Source: an uncultured Oscillospiraceae bacterium | Lineage (GTDB): Bacteria > Bacillota > Clostridia > Oscillospirales > Oscillospiraceae | Direction: 5' to 3' | NCBI GenBank assembly: GCA_949841355.1 | Contig: CATKZP010000004.1 | Span: 115,770 to 179,769 of the forward strand | DNA length: 64,000 nucleotides | Shown: piece after piece, positions 32,987 to 40,807 of the stretch | How the letters are laid out: every line of letters begins with the position of its first letter | How positions within the stretch are numbered: the stretch's first letter is position 1 | Made by a program: the position numbers and the translations under genes | The notes under the pieces: model-generated | The model's database searches: none | Seen by the model: the letters and a program-made list of their open reading frames with translations, nothing else | Told to the model about the DNA's origin: nothing

Positions 32987-34154
32987 TATGGCGCTGCTGG
33001 CGGGGACGCGGCGGCCGCTTGACCAGCCGTGGGAGCCCTTCCACCCGCTGGCCATGGACTTTTTGGCGGCGCTGTCCGCCGCGGTGCGGCAGGGCTGCGC
33101 CCGGCGGGAGGAGCTGGCCGCCTTCGGCTTCTGGTGCCGCCGGGCCCACCTGGAGCAGCTGCGGGAGCGGCACCGCAGCCGCCTGCCCCGGCTGGGCCGG
33201 GGGCTGGTGTTCCACGCCGCCCCCTCCAACGTGCCGGCCATGTTCGCCTACAGCTACGCCATCGGCCTGCTGGCGGGCAGCGCCGGCCTGGTGCGGCTGT
33301 CCACCCGGCGGGGGGAGGGGGAGGAAACGCTGTGCCGCTGCCTGCGCGAGGTGCTGGACCGGCCGGAGTTCGCGGCGGTGAAGGCGCGCAGCTCGTTCGT
33401 CTCCTACCCCCGGGACGACGCGCTCACCGCCGCGCTGCTCTCCGGGTGCGGCGGCAGGGTGGTGTGGGGCGGGGACGCCACGGTGGCCGCCATGCGGCGC
33501 ATCCCCATGCCTCCCTGGGCGGTGGACCTGTGCTTTCCCGACCGGTGGTCGCTGGCCCTGCTCAGCCAGGGGGCGGTAGCCTGGATGGGGGAGGAGGAGC
33601 TGGCCGCGCTGGCCCGCCGGTTTTATAACGACACCTACCTGATGGACCAGAACGCCTGCTCCAGCCCCCAGCTGGCGGTGTGGCTGGCCGACGGGGGAGA
33701 GAAGGGCGCGCGCCGCCGCTGGTGGCTGGCCCTGGCGCGGGAGGCGGAGGAGCGCTATTCCCTGGGGGCGTTCCAGGCGGCACGGAAGCTGGAGCAGTTC
33801 TGCCGCCGGGCCATGGCCGCCCCCGGCGTGAAGGGGCTGGAGCGGTACGGCGGGAACCTGGTGTGGACCGCTCCGCTGGAGCTCCCCCTGGCGGAGGACC
33901 GCCCGCCCAAGGGCGGCTTCGGCCTGTTCTGGGAGGCGGAGATTGAGACGCTGGACCAGCTCCCGGCGCTGCTGGACCAGCGCAGCCAGACGGTGGTGTG
34001 CGTGGGGGCGGACCCGGGGGAGACGGCCGCCCTCCTGGCGGCGCGGGGCGCCCGGGGCGTCACCCGCGTGGTGCCCGCGGGGCAGGCGCTGGAGATGGAT
34101 ACCGTTTGGGACGGCCACGACCTGATCGCCGCGCTGTCCCGGGGCATCGGATAG
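32976..34154 (+). CDS. luxC: LuxC-type acyl reductase
   Basis: 392 residues. Aldehyde-dehydrogenase-fold enzyme that reduces a Cys-bound acyl group to aldehyde with NAD(P)H. Catalytic Cys228 sits in DQNACSSPQ (codon 33657-33659); upstream HAAPSNVPAMFAYSYAIGLL is the conserved nucleotide-binding segment of LuxC. Somewhat shorter than luminous-bacteria LuxC (~480). Start overlaps luxE; the ligase gene follows after 11 bp, so luxE-luxC-ligase are one translation unit. The likely reaction is acyl-LuxE or acyl-ACP to aldehyde. Succinic semialdehyde would be a sensible product here because 4hbD in the same cluster consumes it, but that is inference. Confidence 0.9.
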   Translation: MRDDMALLAGTRRPLDQPWEPFHPLAMDFLAALSAAVRQGCARREELAAFGFWCRRAHLEQLRERHRSRLPRLGRGLVFHAAPSNVPAMFAYSYAIGLLAGSAGLVRLSTRRGEGEETLCRCLREVLDRPEFAAVKARSSFVSYPRDDALTAALLSGCGGRVVWGGDATVAAMRRIPMPPWAVDLCFPDRWSLALLSQGAVAWMGEEELAALARRFYNDTYLMDQNACSSPQLAVWLADGGEKGARRRWWLALAREAEERYSLGAFQAARKLEQFCRRAMAAPGVKGLERYGGNLVWTAPLELPLAEDRPPKGGFGLFWEAEIETLDQLPALLDQRSQTVVCVGADPGETAALLAARGARGVTRVVPAGQALEMDTVWDGHDLIAALSRGIG

Positions 34155-34165
34155 GAGGGGACGGG

Positions 34166-35596
34166 ATGGAGCTGTTTCACATGAGGGAGCGGGCCGCGCA
34201 GGAGCTGCTGGCGGTGTCCCAGGAGGGCGGAGCGGTGCGCTGCGGCGAGCTGTTCGCGGCGGCGGAGGGGCTTGCGCGGGCGGGCTGCGGGCGCAGACTG
34301 GTGTTCCTCCTGTGCCGGAACACGCCGGGGACGCTGCTGGGCTACCTAGGATGCCTGCTGTGCGGCGCGGCGGCGCTGCTGCTGGACGCGCAGACCGCCC
34401 CCGAGCTGCTGCAAAGGATCGCCGGGACCTACCGGCCGGCGTTTTTCCTGGTCCCGGGGGACCTGCCCCCCGCCCTCCGGGCGGTGCTGCCCCAGAGGGC
34501 GGCGGCGCTGGAGCTGCGGGACTGCGCCCTGCTCCCCACCGGGGAGGCGGGGCCGGAGCTCCACCCGGACCTTGCGCTGCTGCTCACCACCTCCGGCAGC
34601 ACGGGCAGCCCCAAGCTGGTGCGGCTGAGCGGAAAAAACCTGCAATCCAACGCCGGGTCCATCGCGGGGTACCTGAAGCTCACCCGGGAGGAGCGGCCCA
34701 TCACCACGCTGCCCATGAGCTATTCCTACGGCATGTCCATCGTGAACAGCCATGTGCTGGCGGGCGCGCCGCTGCTGCTCACCCGGCGGGGGATTTTGGA
34801 GCGGGAGTTCTGGGACATGGCCGCCGGAGAGGGGGCCACCTCCCTGGCGGGGGTGCCGTACACCTACCAGATGTTCCGGCGGCTGGGGCTGACGGAGATG
34901 GACCTGCCCCGCCTGCGGTACCTGACCCAGGCGGGGGGCAAGCTGCCGCCGGAGCTTCACCGGGCGTTCGCCGCCTGGGCGGCGCAGACGGGGCGGCGGT
35001 TTTACGTCATGTACGGCCAGACCGAGGCGGGCCCCCGGATGGGCTACCTGCCGCCGGAGCGGGCGGTGGAGAAGTGCGGGGCCATGGGGGTGGCCATACC
35101 CGGCGGGCGCTTCTGGCTGGAGGACGGGGACGGAAACGTGCTGGACGGCCCCGGCGCGTCGGGAGAGCTGGTCTACCAGGGCGAGAACGTGGCCATGGGC
35201 TACGCCGAGGGGGCGGACGATCTGCGCCTGGGCGACGAGTGGGGCGGCGTGCTGCGCACCGGAGACATGGCCCGGCGGGACGCCGACGGCGTGTATTCCA
35301 TCGTGGGGCGGAAAAAGCGCTTCGTCAAGCTCTACGGGAACCGGGTGAGCCTGGACGAGGTGGAACGGCTGCTGTCCGCCCGCTTCCCCGAGGCGGAATT
35401 CGCCTGCGTGGGCCGGGACGATCTGCTCAGCGCCTACGTCGGCGCCCCGCCGCCGGGGCTGGCGGAGGCGGCGGCGGACTATCTGGCGGGGCAGACCCAT
35501 CTGCCCCGGGGCGCCTTCCGGATCTGCCCGGTGGCGGCCATCCCCAAAACGGGGGCCGGAAAAACGTGCTACGCGCAGCTGAGCGCCGGGGACTGA
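34166..35596 (+). CDS. AMP-forming acyl ligase (ANL superfamily)
   Basis: 476 residues from ATG 34166 (TAGGAGGGG upstream). Complete adenylate-forming enzyme: P-loop LTTSGSTGSPKLVRLSG (~140-156), YGQTEAGPRMGY, RTGDMARRDADG, IVGRKKRFVKLYGNRV and the C-terminal catalytic Lys in PKTGAGKT. A truncated N-terminal domain (~130 residues before the P-loop) is typical of acyl-ACP or standalone carboxylate ligases. It would load a carboxylic acid onto the ACP (31023) or CoA. Two adenylating enzymes (this and LuxE) in one operon imply two activation steps or two substrates. Last gene before a strong terminator. Confidence 0.88.
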   Translation: MELFHMRERAAQELLAVSQEGGAVRCGELFAAAEGLARAGCGRRLVFLLCRNTPGTLLGYLGCLLCGAAALLLDAQTAPELLQRIAGTYRPAFFLVPGDLPPALRAVLPQRAAALELRDCALLPTGEAGPELHPDLALLLTTSGSTGSPKLVRLSGKNLQSNAGSIAGYLKLTREERPITTLPMSYSYGMSIVNSHVLAGAPLLLTRRGILEREFWDMAAGEGATSLAGVPYTYQMFRRLGLTEMDLPRLRYLTQAGGKLPPELHRAFAAWAAQTGRRFYVMYGQTEAGPRMGYLPPERAVEKCGAMGVAIPGGRFWLEDGDGNVLDGPGASGELVYQGENVAMGYAEGADDLRLGDEWGGVLRTGDMARRDADGVYSIVGRKKRFVKLYGNRVSLDEVERLLSARFPEAEFACVGRDDLLSAYVGAPPPGLAEAAADYLAGQTHLPRGAFRICPVAAIPKTGAGKTCYAQLSAGD

Positions 35597-35650
35597 CGCC
35601 GGGCGGCTGGCGAAACACGGATGAGCGGGCTGAAAACTGGAATCTTGTGG

Positions 35651-35700
35651 AAAATAACAGCCGGGCGTAGGATGACAGCCGCGCCCGGCTGTTATTTTAT
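35651..35700 (+). terminator. Strong terminator ending the LuxCE cluster
   Basis: A 17-bp perfect inverted repeat (AAAATAACAGCCGGGCG, 35651-35667, with 35682-35698) with T-rich tail TTATTTTATTT. Confidence 0.9.
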
Positions 35701-35713
35701 TTGAAATCAAGGC

Positions 35714-35742
35714 TTGCTAAGTTGGGTGAGGAATGGTAAAAT
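35714..35742 (+). promoter_or_regulatory. Sigma-A promoter of the V-ATPase operon
   Basis: TTGCTA (35714-35719), 17 bp, TAAAAT (35737-35742); ~60-nt leader to the first gene. Confidence 0.7.
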
Positions 35743-35808
35743 CATCTTTGAAAATGGGAGGGGCCGGCCCTATGGGTTCCTCCCGATATGTAAGAGAGGT
35801 GAAGAACT

Positions 35809-36123
35809 ATGTCTTTAGAGGCCATCCAAAAGGTCACCGAGGCGGAACACGCCGCGAGAGAGCGGCGGGCCGAGGCGGCGGAGGAGGCCAAGCGCATCGT
35901 AGCCGGTGCGGAGCGGGCGGGCAGACAGCTCGTCCAGGACCAGCGTTCCCACGCGGAGCAGGAGGCCAGGGCCATGCTGGCCGACGCCGAAGCTCAGGCG
36001 GAGAAACGGGCGGAGGCGACGCTGGCGGATAACGCCGCCAAGTGCGAGGCGCTGAAGCAGGACGCCCGCAAGCGTCTGGACAAGGCCGCTGGTCTCATCG
36101 TCGGAAGGGTAGGGAACAGCTGA
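35809..36123 (+). CDS. ntpF: V-type ATPase subunit G/H-like stalk protein
   Basis: 104 residues, nearly all a charged helix (EAIQKVTEAEHAARERRAEA onward) with heptad character, as expected for the peripheral stalk protein that pairs with subunit E. It is the first gene of an operon in the same order as Enterococcus hirae ntpFIKECGABD. The stop TGA overlaps the ATG of the next gene. Function: holds the catalytic head against the membrane sector. Assigned mostly from composition and position. Confidence 0.82.
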   Translation: MSLEAIQKVTEAEHAARERRAEAAEEAKRIVAGAERAGRQLVQDQRSHAEQEARAMLADAEAQAEKRAEATLADNAAKCEALKQDARKRLDKAAGLIVGRVGNS

Positions 36124-38132
36124 TGGCCATTGTCAAGATGAAACGGCTGCGGCTGCTGGCCCTGCGCCCCGACCGGGAGGAGCTGCTGCGCCGGCTCCAG
36201 AGCCTGGGCTGCGTGGAGATCCGGGAGCCCGCCATCGACCTGTCCGACCCTGCGTGGGCGGGGCTTGGCAAGCCCGAGGCGTCCGGCCTGGAAAAGGCCA
36301 GGGAGCAGAGCCTGCTGCTGGACGGCGCGCTGGACACCCTGCGCCGCTACGCCCCCGCCAAAGACGGACTCTTCGCCCGGCGGCCCGAGGTCACCGAGAG
36401 AGAGCTGTTTGACGAGGGGGTTTACGCCCAGGGGCTGGACAGCGCCCGCCGGGTGATGGAGGCGGAGCAGGCCCTGGCGGCCAAGACCGCCGAGCGGGCC
36501 AAGCTGCTGACCCAAAAGGCGTCGCTGGAGCCCTGGTCCTGCCTGGACGCGCCCCTGGACGAGGAGGGGACGGCCGCCGTGCCCGTCCACTTCTGCTCGG
36601 TCCCCGTCAAGACCGACTTCGCCGCCCTGGAGGCGGCGGTGGATCAGGACGCCGGACTGGCCCAGCTGGTCCGGGCGGGGAGCGACCGGGAACTGCAGTA
36701 TTTCCTGCTGGTCTGCCACCACTCGGCCGTCAGCGCCTGCTACGAGGCCATGCGGCCCTTCGGCGCGTCCCGGGTCACCCTGCGGGGCTGGACGGGGACG
36801 GCGGCGGAGAACATCGCCCTGCTGGACAACCGCATCGCCGCGCTGGAGCGGGAGGAGGCGGAATGCAAGGCCGCCCTCACCGCTTTGGGGGAGGAGCGGA
36901 GCGTCCTGCGCCGCTGCGTGGACCGGGCGGCTCAGGAGATCAGCCGGGAGGAGAACAAGTCCCGGCTCATCGACACCGACGCGGCCTTCGTGCTGGACGG
37001 CTGGCTGCCCGCGGAGAACGGGCAGGCGGTGGAAAAGCTGCTGGGCGGCTTCAACTGCGCCTGGGAGATGGCCGAGCCCACCCCGGAGGAGTACCCCCAG
37101 GTGCCCATCAAGCTGAAGAACAACCCGGTCACCGGGCCCTTCAACGTGATTACCGAAATGTACGCCATGCCCGCCTACGACACGGTGGACCCCAACCCGC
37201 TGATGGCCCCGTTCTTCATCATCTTCTTCGGCTTTATGATGAACGACATCGGCTACGGCCTGCTCATGGTGCTGGGCACCCTTTTCTTCCTGATGAAGGC
37301 CCGGCCCAAGGGGAGCATGCGGGACATGATGACCATGTTCTTCATGTGCGGCATCGCCTCCACCTTCTGGGGCTGCCTCACCGGCGGCTTCTTCGGGGAC
37401 TTTCTGCCCAAGCTCTTTGACCTCACCGGCATCGCCGCCGGCGTGTCCGGCTATCACGACGCGTCCGGGGCCTTCGTCTGGTTCTGGAAGCCCGTCTTTA
37501 CCCCCATCAACGACATCATCCTGGTGATGGTGGGCGCCATGGCCATGGGCGTGGTCCAGGTATTCACCGGCATGGCCGTCAGCGTGTCCCTGAAGGTCCG
37601 CCACGGTCAGGTGCTGGACGCGGTCACCCAGGAGATGGCCTGGTGGTGCATCCTCATCGGCGCGGCCATCGCCATCTGCGGCTCCGCCGTGGCGGGCATG
37701 CCCGCTGGCCTGGGCACCGCCGGCCTGGTGATCCTGGTGCTGGGCGCGGTGCTGCTGCTGGCCGGCAACCTGATCCGGGCCAAGGGCCTGGGCGGCATTA
37801 CGGGCTTTGTGGGCGACGTCTACAACGGCGTGTCCGGCTACTTCAGCGACATCCTGTCCTACCTGCGCCTCATGGCCCTGATGATGGCCGGTTCCATTAT
37901 CGCCTCGGTGTTCAACACCCTGGGCTCGGTGTTCGGGCTGGTGCCCTTCATCATCGTGGCCGTCATCGGCAACGTGCTCAACCTGGTGCTCAACCTGCTG
38001 GGCTGCTATGTCCATACCATGCGTCTGCAATGCCTGGAGTTCTTCGGGCGCTTTTATCAGGACGGGGGCAAGCTCTTCCGTCCGCTGGCTGTGGAAACCA
38101 AATATGTAGATATTTTGAAGGAGGAAATTTAA
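36123..38132 (+). CDS. ntpI: V-type ATPase subunit I (a subunit)
   Basis: 669 residues from the ATG in the TGATG overlap. Soluble helical N-terminal half (~1-340, starts MAIVKMKRLRLLALRPDREE) binds stalk subunits; the C-terminal half has about seven membrane helices forming the ion half-channels (FFIIFFGFMMNDIGYGLLMV, ILSYLRLMALMMAGSIIASV). A conserved Arg in SYLRLMAL faces the rotor ring and is needed for ion transfer in this family. Membrane-integral stator of the enzyme. Confidence 0.93.
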   Translation: MAIVKMKRLRLLALRPDREELLRRLQSLGCVEIREPAIDLSDPAWAGLGKPEASGLEKAREQSLLLDGALDTLRRYAPAKDGLFARRPEVTERELFDEGVYAQGLDSARRVMEAEQALAAKTAERAKLLTQKASLEPWSCLDAPLDEEGTAAVPVHFCSVPVKTDFAALEAAVDQDAGLAQLVRAGSDRELQYFLLVCHHSAVSACYEAMRPFGASRVTLRGWTGTAAENIALLDNRIAALEREEAECKAALTALGEERSVLRRCVDRAAQEISREENKSRLIDTDAAFVLDGWLPAENGQAVEKLLGGFNCAWEMAEPTPEEYPQVPIKLKNNPVTGPFNVITEMYAMPAYDTVDPNPLMAPFFIIFFGFMMNDIGYGLLMVLGTLFFLMKARPKGSMRDMMTMFFMCGIASTFWGCLTGGFFGDFLPKLFDLTGIAAGVSGYHDASGAFVWFWKPVFTPINDIILVMVGAMAMGVVQVFTGMAVSVSLKVRHGQVLDAVTQEMAWWCILIGAAIAICGSAVAGMPAGLGTAGLVILVLGAVLLLAGNLIRAKGLGGITGFVGDVYNGVSGYFSDILSYLRLMALMMAGSIIASVFNTLGSVFGLVPFIIVAVIGNVLNLVLNLLGCYVHTMRLQCLEFFGRFYQDGGKLFRPLAVETKYVDILKEEI

Positions 38133-38133
38133 A

Positions 38134-38643
38134 ATGGTTGCTTTTTTTGAAATGGTAGGCGGTCAGGCTCTGGCCTTCATCGGCATTGCGCTGGCCATCG
38201 GTCTGTGTTGCATCGGCTCCGCCAAGGGCACCGGCATGGTGGGTGAGGCCGCCACCGGCGTGCTGTCCGAGACTCCCGAGCACTTCACCAAATGCATGAT
38301 CCTCCAGGCCCTTCCCGGCACCCAGGGCCTGTACGGCCTGGCCGCGGGCTTCTTCGGCCTGTTCGCCATGGGCTTCTTCTCCGGCGGCGTCAGCCCCTTC
38401 ACCGGCGCGGCCGTGGAGTTCACCGTGGCCGGCGGCATGGCCATCCTGTTCGCCTGCGTGCCCATCATGCTGGGCGGCCTGCTCTCCGCCATCGCCCAGG
38501 GCCGCGTGGCCGCCGCCTCCATCAACATCGTGGCCAAGAAGCCCGACGACTACATGAAGGGCGTCATCATGTGCGGTATCGTGGAGTTCTACGCCATTCT
38601 GTCCCTGGTGGGCACCATCCTCCTGCTGATGAACGCGCTGTAA
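38134..38643 (+). CDS. ntpK: V-type ATPase subunit K (rotor ring), sodium-type binding site
   Basis: 169 residues, four membrane helices from a duplicated hairpin. Ion-binding residues agree with those of the Enterococcus hirae sodium ATPase: Leu60, Thr63 and Gln64 in ALPGTQGLYG, Gln122 in AIAQGRV, and Glu151 in GIVEFYAIL (E. hirae L61, T64, Q65, Q110, E139). Only the second hairpin carries the carboxylate, giving one ion per four helices, as in V-type rings. This predicts sodium rather than proton translocation. Starts two bases after the subunit I stop. Confidence 0.93.
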   Translation: MVAFFEMVGGQALAFIGIALAIGLCCIGSAKGTGMVGEAATGVLSETPEHFTKCMILQALPGTQGLYGLAAGFFGLFAMGFFSGGVSPFTGAAVEFTVAGGMAILFACVPIMLGGLLSAIAQGRVAAASINIVAKKPDDYMKGVIMCGIVEFYAILSLVGTILLLMNAL

Positions 38644-38680
38644 GCATCACTGAATTTCAGAAAGGCGGTAAGCCAAATAA

Positions 38681-39358
38681 ATGAACGGAATTGAAAAGAT
38701 TACCGCACGCATCGCAGAGGACGGCAAGGCGGAAAACGACGCCCTGCTGGCCCAGGCCCGGGCGGAGGCGGCGGACATCGCCGCCAAGTACCAGGCTCAG
38801 GCCAAGGCCGCCGCGGAGGAGATCCTGGCTCAGGGCCGCCGCACGGCGGAGGAGCGCGCCCGTCATCTGGACTCCATGGCCCAGATGGAGTGCCGCAAGG
38901 CGGCGCTGGCCGCCAAGCAGGACGTGATCGAGGAGGCTTTCCAGGCGGCCCACAAGAAGCTGCTGGACCTGCCCCGGGAGCAGTACGTGGAGCTGCTGGC
39001 CAAGCTGGCGGCCCAGGCGTCCACCACCGGGCGGGAGAAGCTCATTTTCTCCGCCAAGGACCACGTTGAGGTGGGCAAGGCGGTGGTGGCGGCGGCCAAC
39101 AAGCAGCTGGCTGGGACCGCGGCCCCCAAGCAGCCCGCCGAGTCCAAGGCCGGAGCCATTCTGGACAAGGTGGTGGCCGGCGCGTCCGCGCTGCTGAACG
39201 GCGCCGGAATGCTCACCCTGGCCGAGGAGACCCGCCCCATGGATGGCGGCTTCATCCTCTCCGACGGCGCGGTGGAGGTCAACTGCACCTTTGACACCCT
39301 GATCCGGCTCCAGCGCGGCGCGCTGGCCGGCGAGGTGGCCAAAGTGCTGTTTGACTGA
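38681..39358 (+). CDS. ntpE: V-type ATPase subunit E
   Basis: 225 residues. Long N-terminal helix (ENDALLAQARAEAADIAAKY, ~18-75) that pairs with the G/H-like stalk protein, then a globular C-terminal domain ending in GFILSDGAVEVNCTFDTLI, the usual subunit E signature near LIRLQR. An Ala-rich insertion (~135-175, KQLAGTAAPKQPAESKAG) looks lineage-specific. Part of the peripheral stalk; the stop codon overlaps the first possible start of the next gene. Confidence 0.9.
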   Translation: MNGIEKITARIAEDGKAENDALLAQARAEAADIAAKYQAQAKAAAEEILAQGRRTAEERARHLDSMAQMECRKAALAAKQDVIEEAFQAAHKKLLDLPREQYVELLAKLAAQASTTGREKLIFSAKDHVEVGKAVVAAANKQLAGTAAPKQPAESKAGAILDKVVAGASALLNGAGMLTLAEETRPMDGGFILSDGAVEVNCTFDTLIRLQRGALAGEVAKVLFD

Positions 39359-39396
39359 TGGAACCCTTTCAATTGCATGTGAAAGGGGGAGAAAAC

Positions 39397-40407
39397 TTGT
39401 CAAAAAAGGTTAAAAAGCTGAAAGAGAACGACTTTCTGTCCATCTCCGCCCGAATCCGGGTGCTGGAGAACCGCCTGCTCACCGCCGAGCGGATGGAGCG
39501 GATGATCGACGCCAAGGACGTGAACGACGCGGCCAAGGTGCTGGGCGAATGCGGCTACCCGGAGCTGAGCGAGGTGACCAACACCGCGCTGGACGCCATG
39601 CTGGCCCAGGCCCAGGGGGCGCTGTTTGCCGACATGGGCAAGGCGGTGGGGAACGAGGCGCTGATGGACGTGTTCCGGGTGAAGTACGACTACCACAACG
39701 CCAAGACCCTGGTGAAGGCGGAGGCGCTGAAGCTGGACCAGGACCGGCTGCTGCTGGGCGGCGGGCGGTACGACCCCGCCACGCTGGCCGAGGACTACCG
39801 CCGGGAGGACCTGCGGGCCTGCACGGATACCTTCCGGGAGGCCGTGGGCCGCGCCCGGGAGGTGCTTGGCTCCTCCGGCGACCCCCAGCAGGCCGACTTC
39901 ATCCTGGACCGGGCCTATTTCCAGGAGCTGTCCCACCTGGCCGGCCAGTCCGGCAGCAAGTTCCTGGAGGGCTATGTGGCCGCGCTCATCGACGGGGCCA
40001 ATCTCCGCGCCGCGGTGCGGGCCGCCCGGCTGGACAAGGGCGGGGAGTTTCTGCGCGCCGTGCTGGCGCCGGGGGGGAGCGTCTCCCCGGAGGCCATCGC
40101 CAAGGTGCGGGGCGATGAGCTGGGCCGGGTGTTCAAGGACACCGGCTTTGCCCACGCCGCCGAGGCGGGCGCGGCCGTGGCCGCCCCCAATGGCGGGGCG
40201 CTCACCGAGTTTGAGCGCATGTGCGACGACGCGGTGATGGCCTATCTGGCAAAGGCCCGGATGATTCCCTTCGGGGAGCAGCCGGTCATCGCCTACCTCT
40301 ACGCCCGGGAGGCGGAGGCCACCGCCATCCGCATCATCCTCACCGGGCGCATGGCGGGCATCGACGGGACCACCATCCGCGCGCGCCTGCGCCGGGCCTA
40401 CTGTTAA
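39397..40407 (+). CDS. ntpC: V-type ATPase subunit C
   Basis: About 336 residues. The frame opens at ATG 39358, which overlaps the preceding stop, but the TTG at 39397 has AAAGGGGGAG eight bases upstream and is the start I prefer. All-helical protein (SISARIRVLENRLLTAERME; KYDYHNAKTLVKAEALKL; C-terminal ATAIRIILTGRMAGIDGTTI) that caps the rotor ring and docks the central shaft. Typical length for bacterial/archaeal subunit C (330-350). Confidence 0.88.
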   Translation: MSKKVKKLKENDFLSISARIRVLENRLLTAERMERMIDAKDVNDAAKVLGECGYPELSEVTNTALDAMLAQAQGALFADMGKAVGNEALMDVFRVKYDYHNAKTLVKAEALKLDQDRLLLGGGRYDPATLAEDYRREDLRACTDTFREAVGRAREVLGSSGDPQQADFILDRAYFQELSHLAGQSGSKFLEGYVAALIDGANLRAAVRAARLDKGGEFLRAVLAPGGSVSPEAIAKVRGDELGRVFKDTGFAHAAEAGAAVAAPNGGALTEFERMCDDAVMAYLAKARMIPFGEQPVIAYLYAREAEATAIRIILTGRMAGIDGTTIRARLRRAYC

Positions 40408-40419
40408 GGGGGGAGAGGA

Positions 40420-40737
40420 ATGGCAAACAGCTATCAGATCGCCGTGCTGGGCGATAAGGACAGCGTCATGGGCTTCAAGGCCCTGGGGCTGACGGTCTTC
40501 CCCGTGGACGACGTGGAGCAGGCCCGCCACACCCTCCACCGCATCGCCAAGGAGGACTACGCGGTGGTCTACCTCACCGAGCAGTTCGCCGCCCAGATGG
40601 AGGCGGACATCGCCCGCTATAAAGATGAGCTCACCCCGGCCATCATCCTCATCCCCGGCAAGGAGGGCAGCCTGGGGCTGGGCATGGCAAACATCAAGAA
40701 ATCTGTTGAGAGAGCAGTTGGGGCCGATATCCTGTGA
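40420..40737 (+). CDS. ntpG: V-type ATPase subunit F
   Basis: 105 residues, ATG after GGGGAGAGGA. Small Rossmann-like domain: YQIAVLGDKDSVMGFKALGL, then DYAVVYLTEQFA and IILIPGKEGSLGLGMANIKK. Binds subunit D in the central shaft. Followed by a 70-bp gap that contains a parS-type palindrome before the catalytic subunit gene. Confidence 0.92.
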   Translation: MANSYQIAVLGDKDSVMGFKALGLTVFPVDDVEQARHTLHRIAKEDYAVVYLTEQFAAQMEADIARYKDELTPAIILIPGKEGSLGLGMANIKKSVERAVGADIL

Positions 40738-40764
40738 GGAGAGGCCGGATTGAATCAGAACAGG

Positions 40765-40780
40765 TGTTTCACGTGAAACA
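40765..40780. other. parS centromere-like site
   Basis: TGTTTCACGTGAAACA, a perfect 16-bp palindrome matching the Bacillota ParB-binding consensus TGTTNCACGTGAAACA. It lies between ntpG and ntpA inside the V-ATPase operon. A second identical 16-mer is at 61653. In known genomes parS sites cluster around the replication origin. Confidence 0.85.
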
Positions 40781-40807
40781 TTTTTAGAAGGAAGGTATAA
40801 AAAGCCT

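Noticed and set aside
28650..35596. Bioluminescence (lux) operon
   Set aside because: Only luxC and luxE homologues occur; no luxA/luxB or flavin reductase genes, and the neighbours are fermentation genes.
40741..40807. TGTTTCACGTGAAACA read as a transcription terminator or E-box-like operator
   Set aside because: No loop and no T-run geometry for termination at the right place, it exactly equals the parS consensus, and a second identical copy lies elsewhere in the window.
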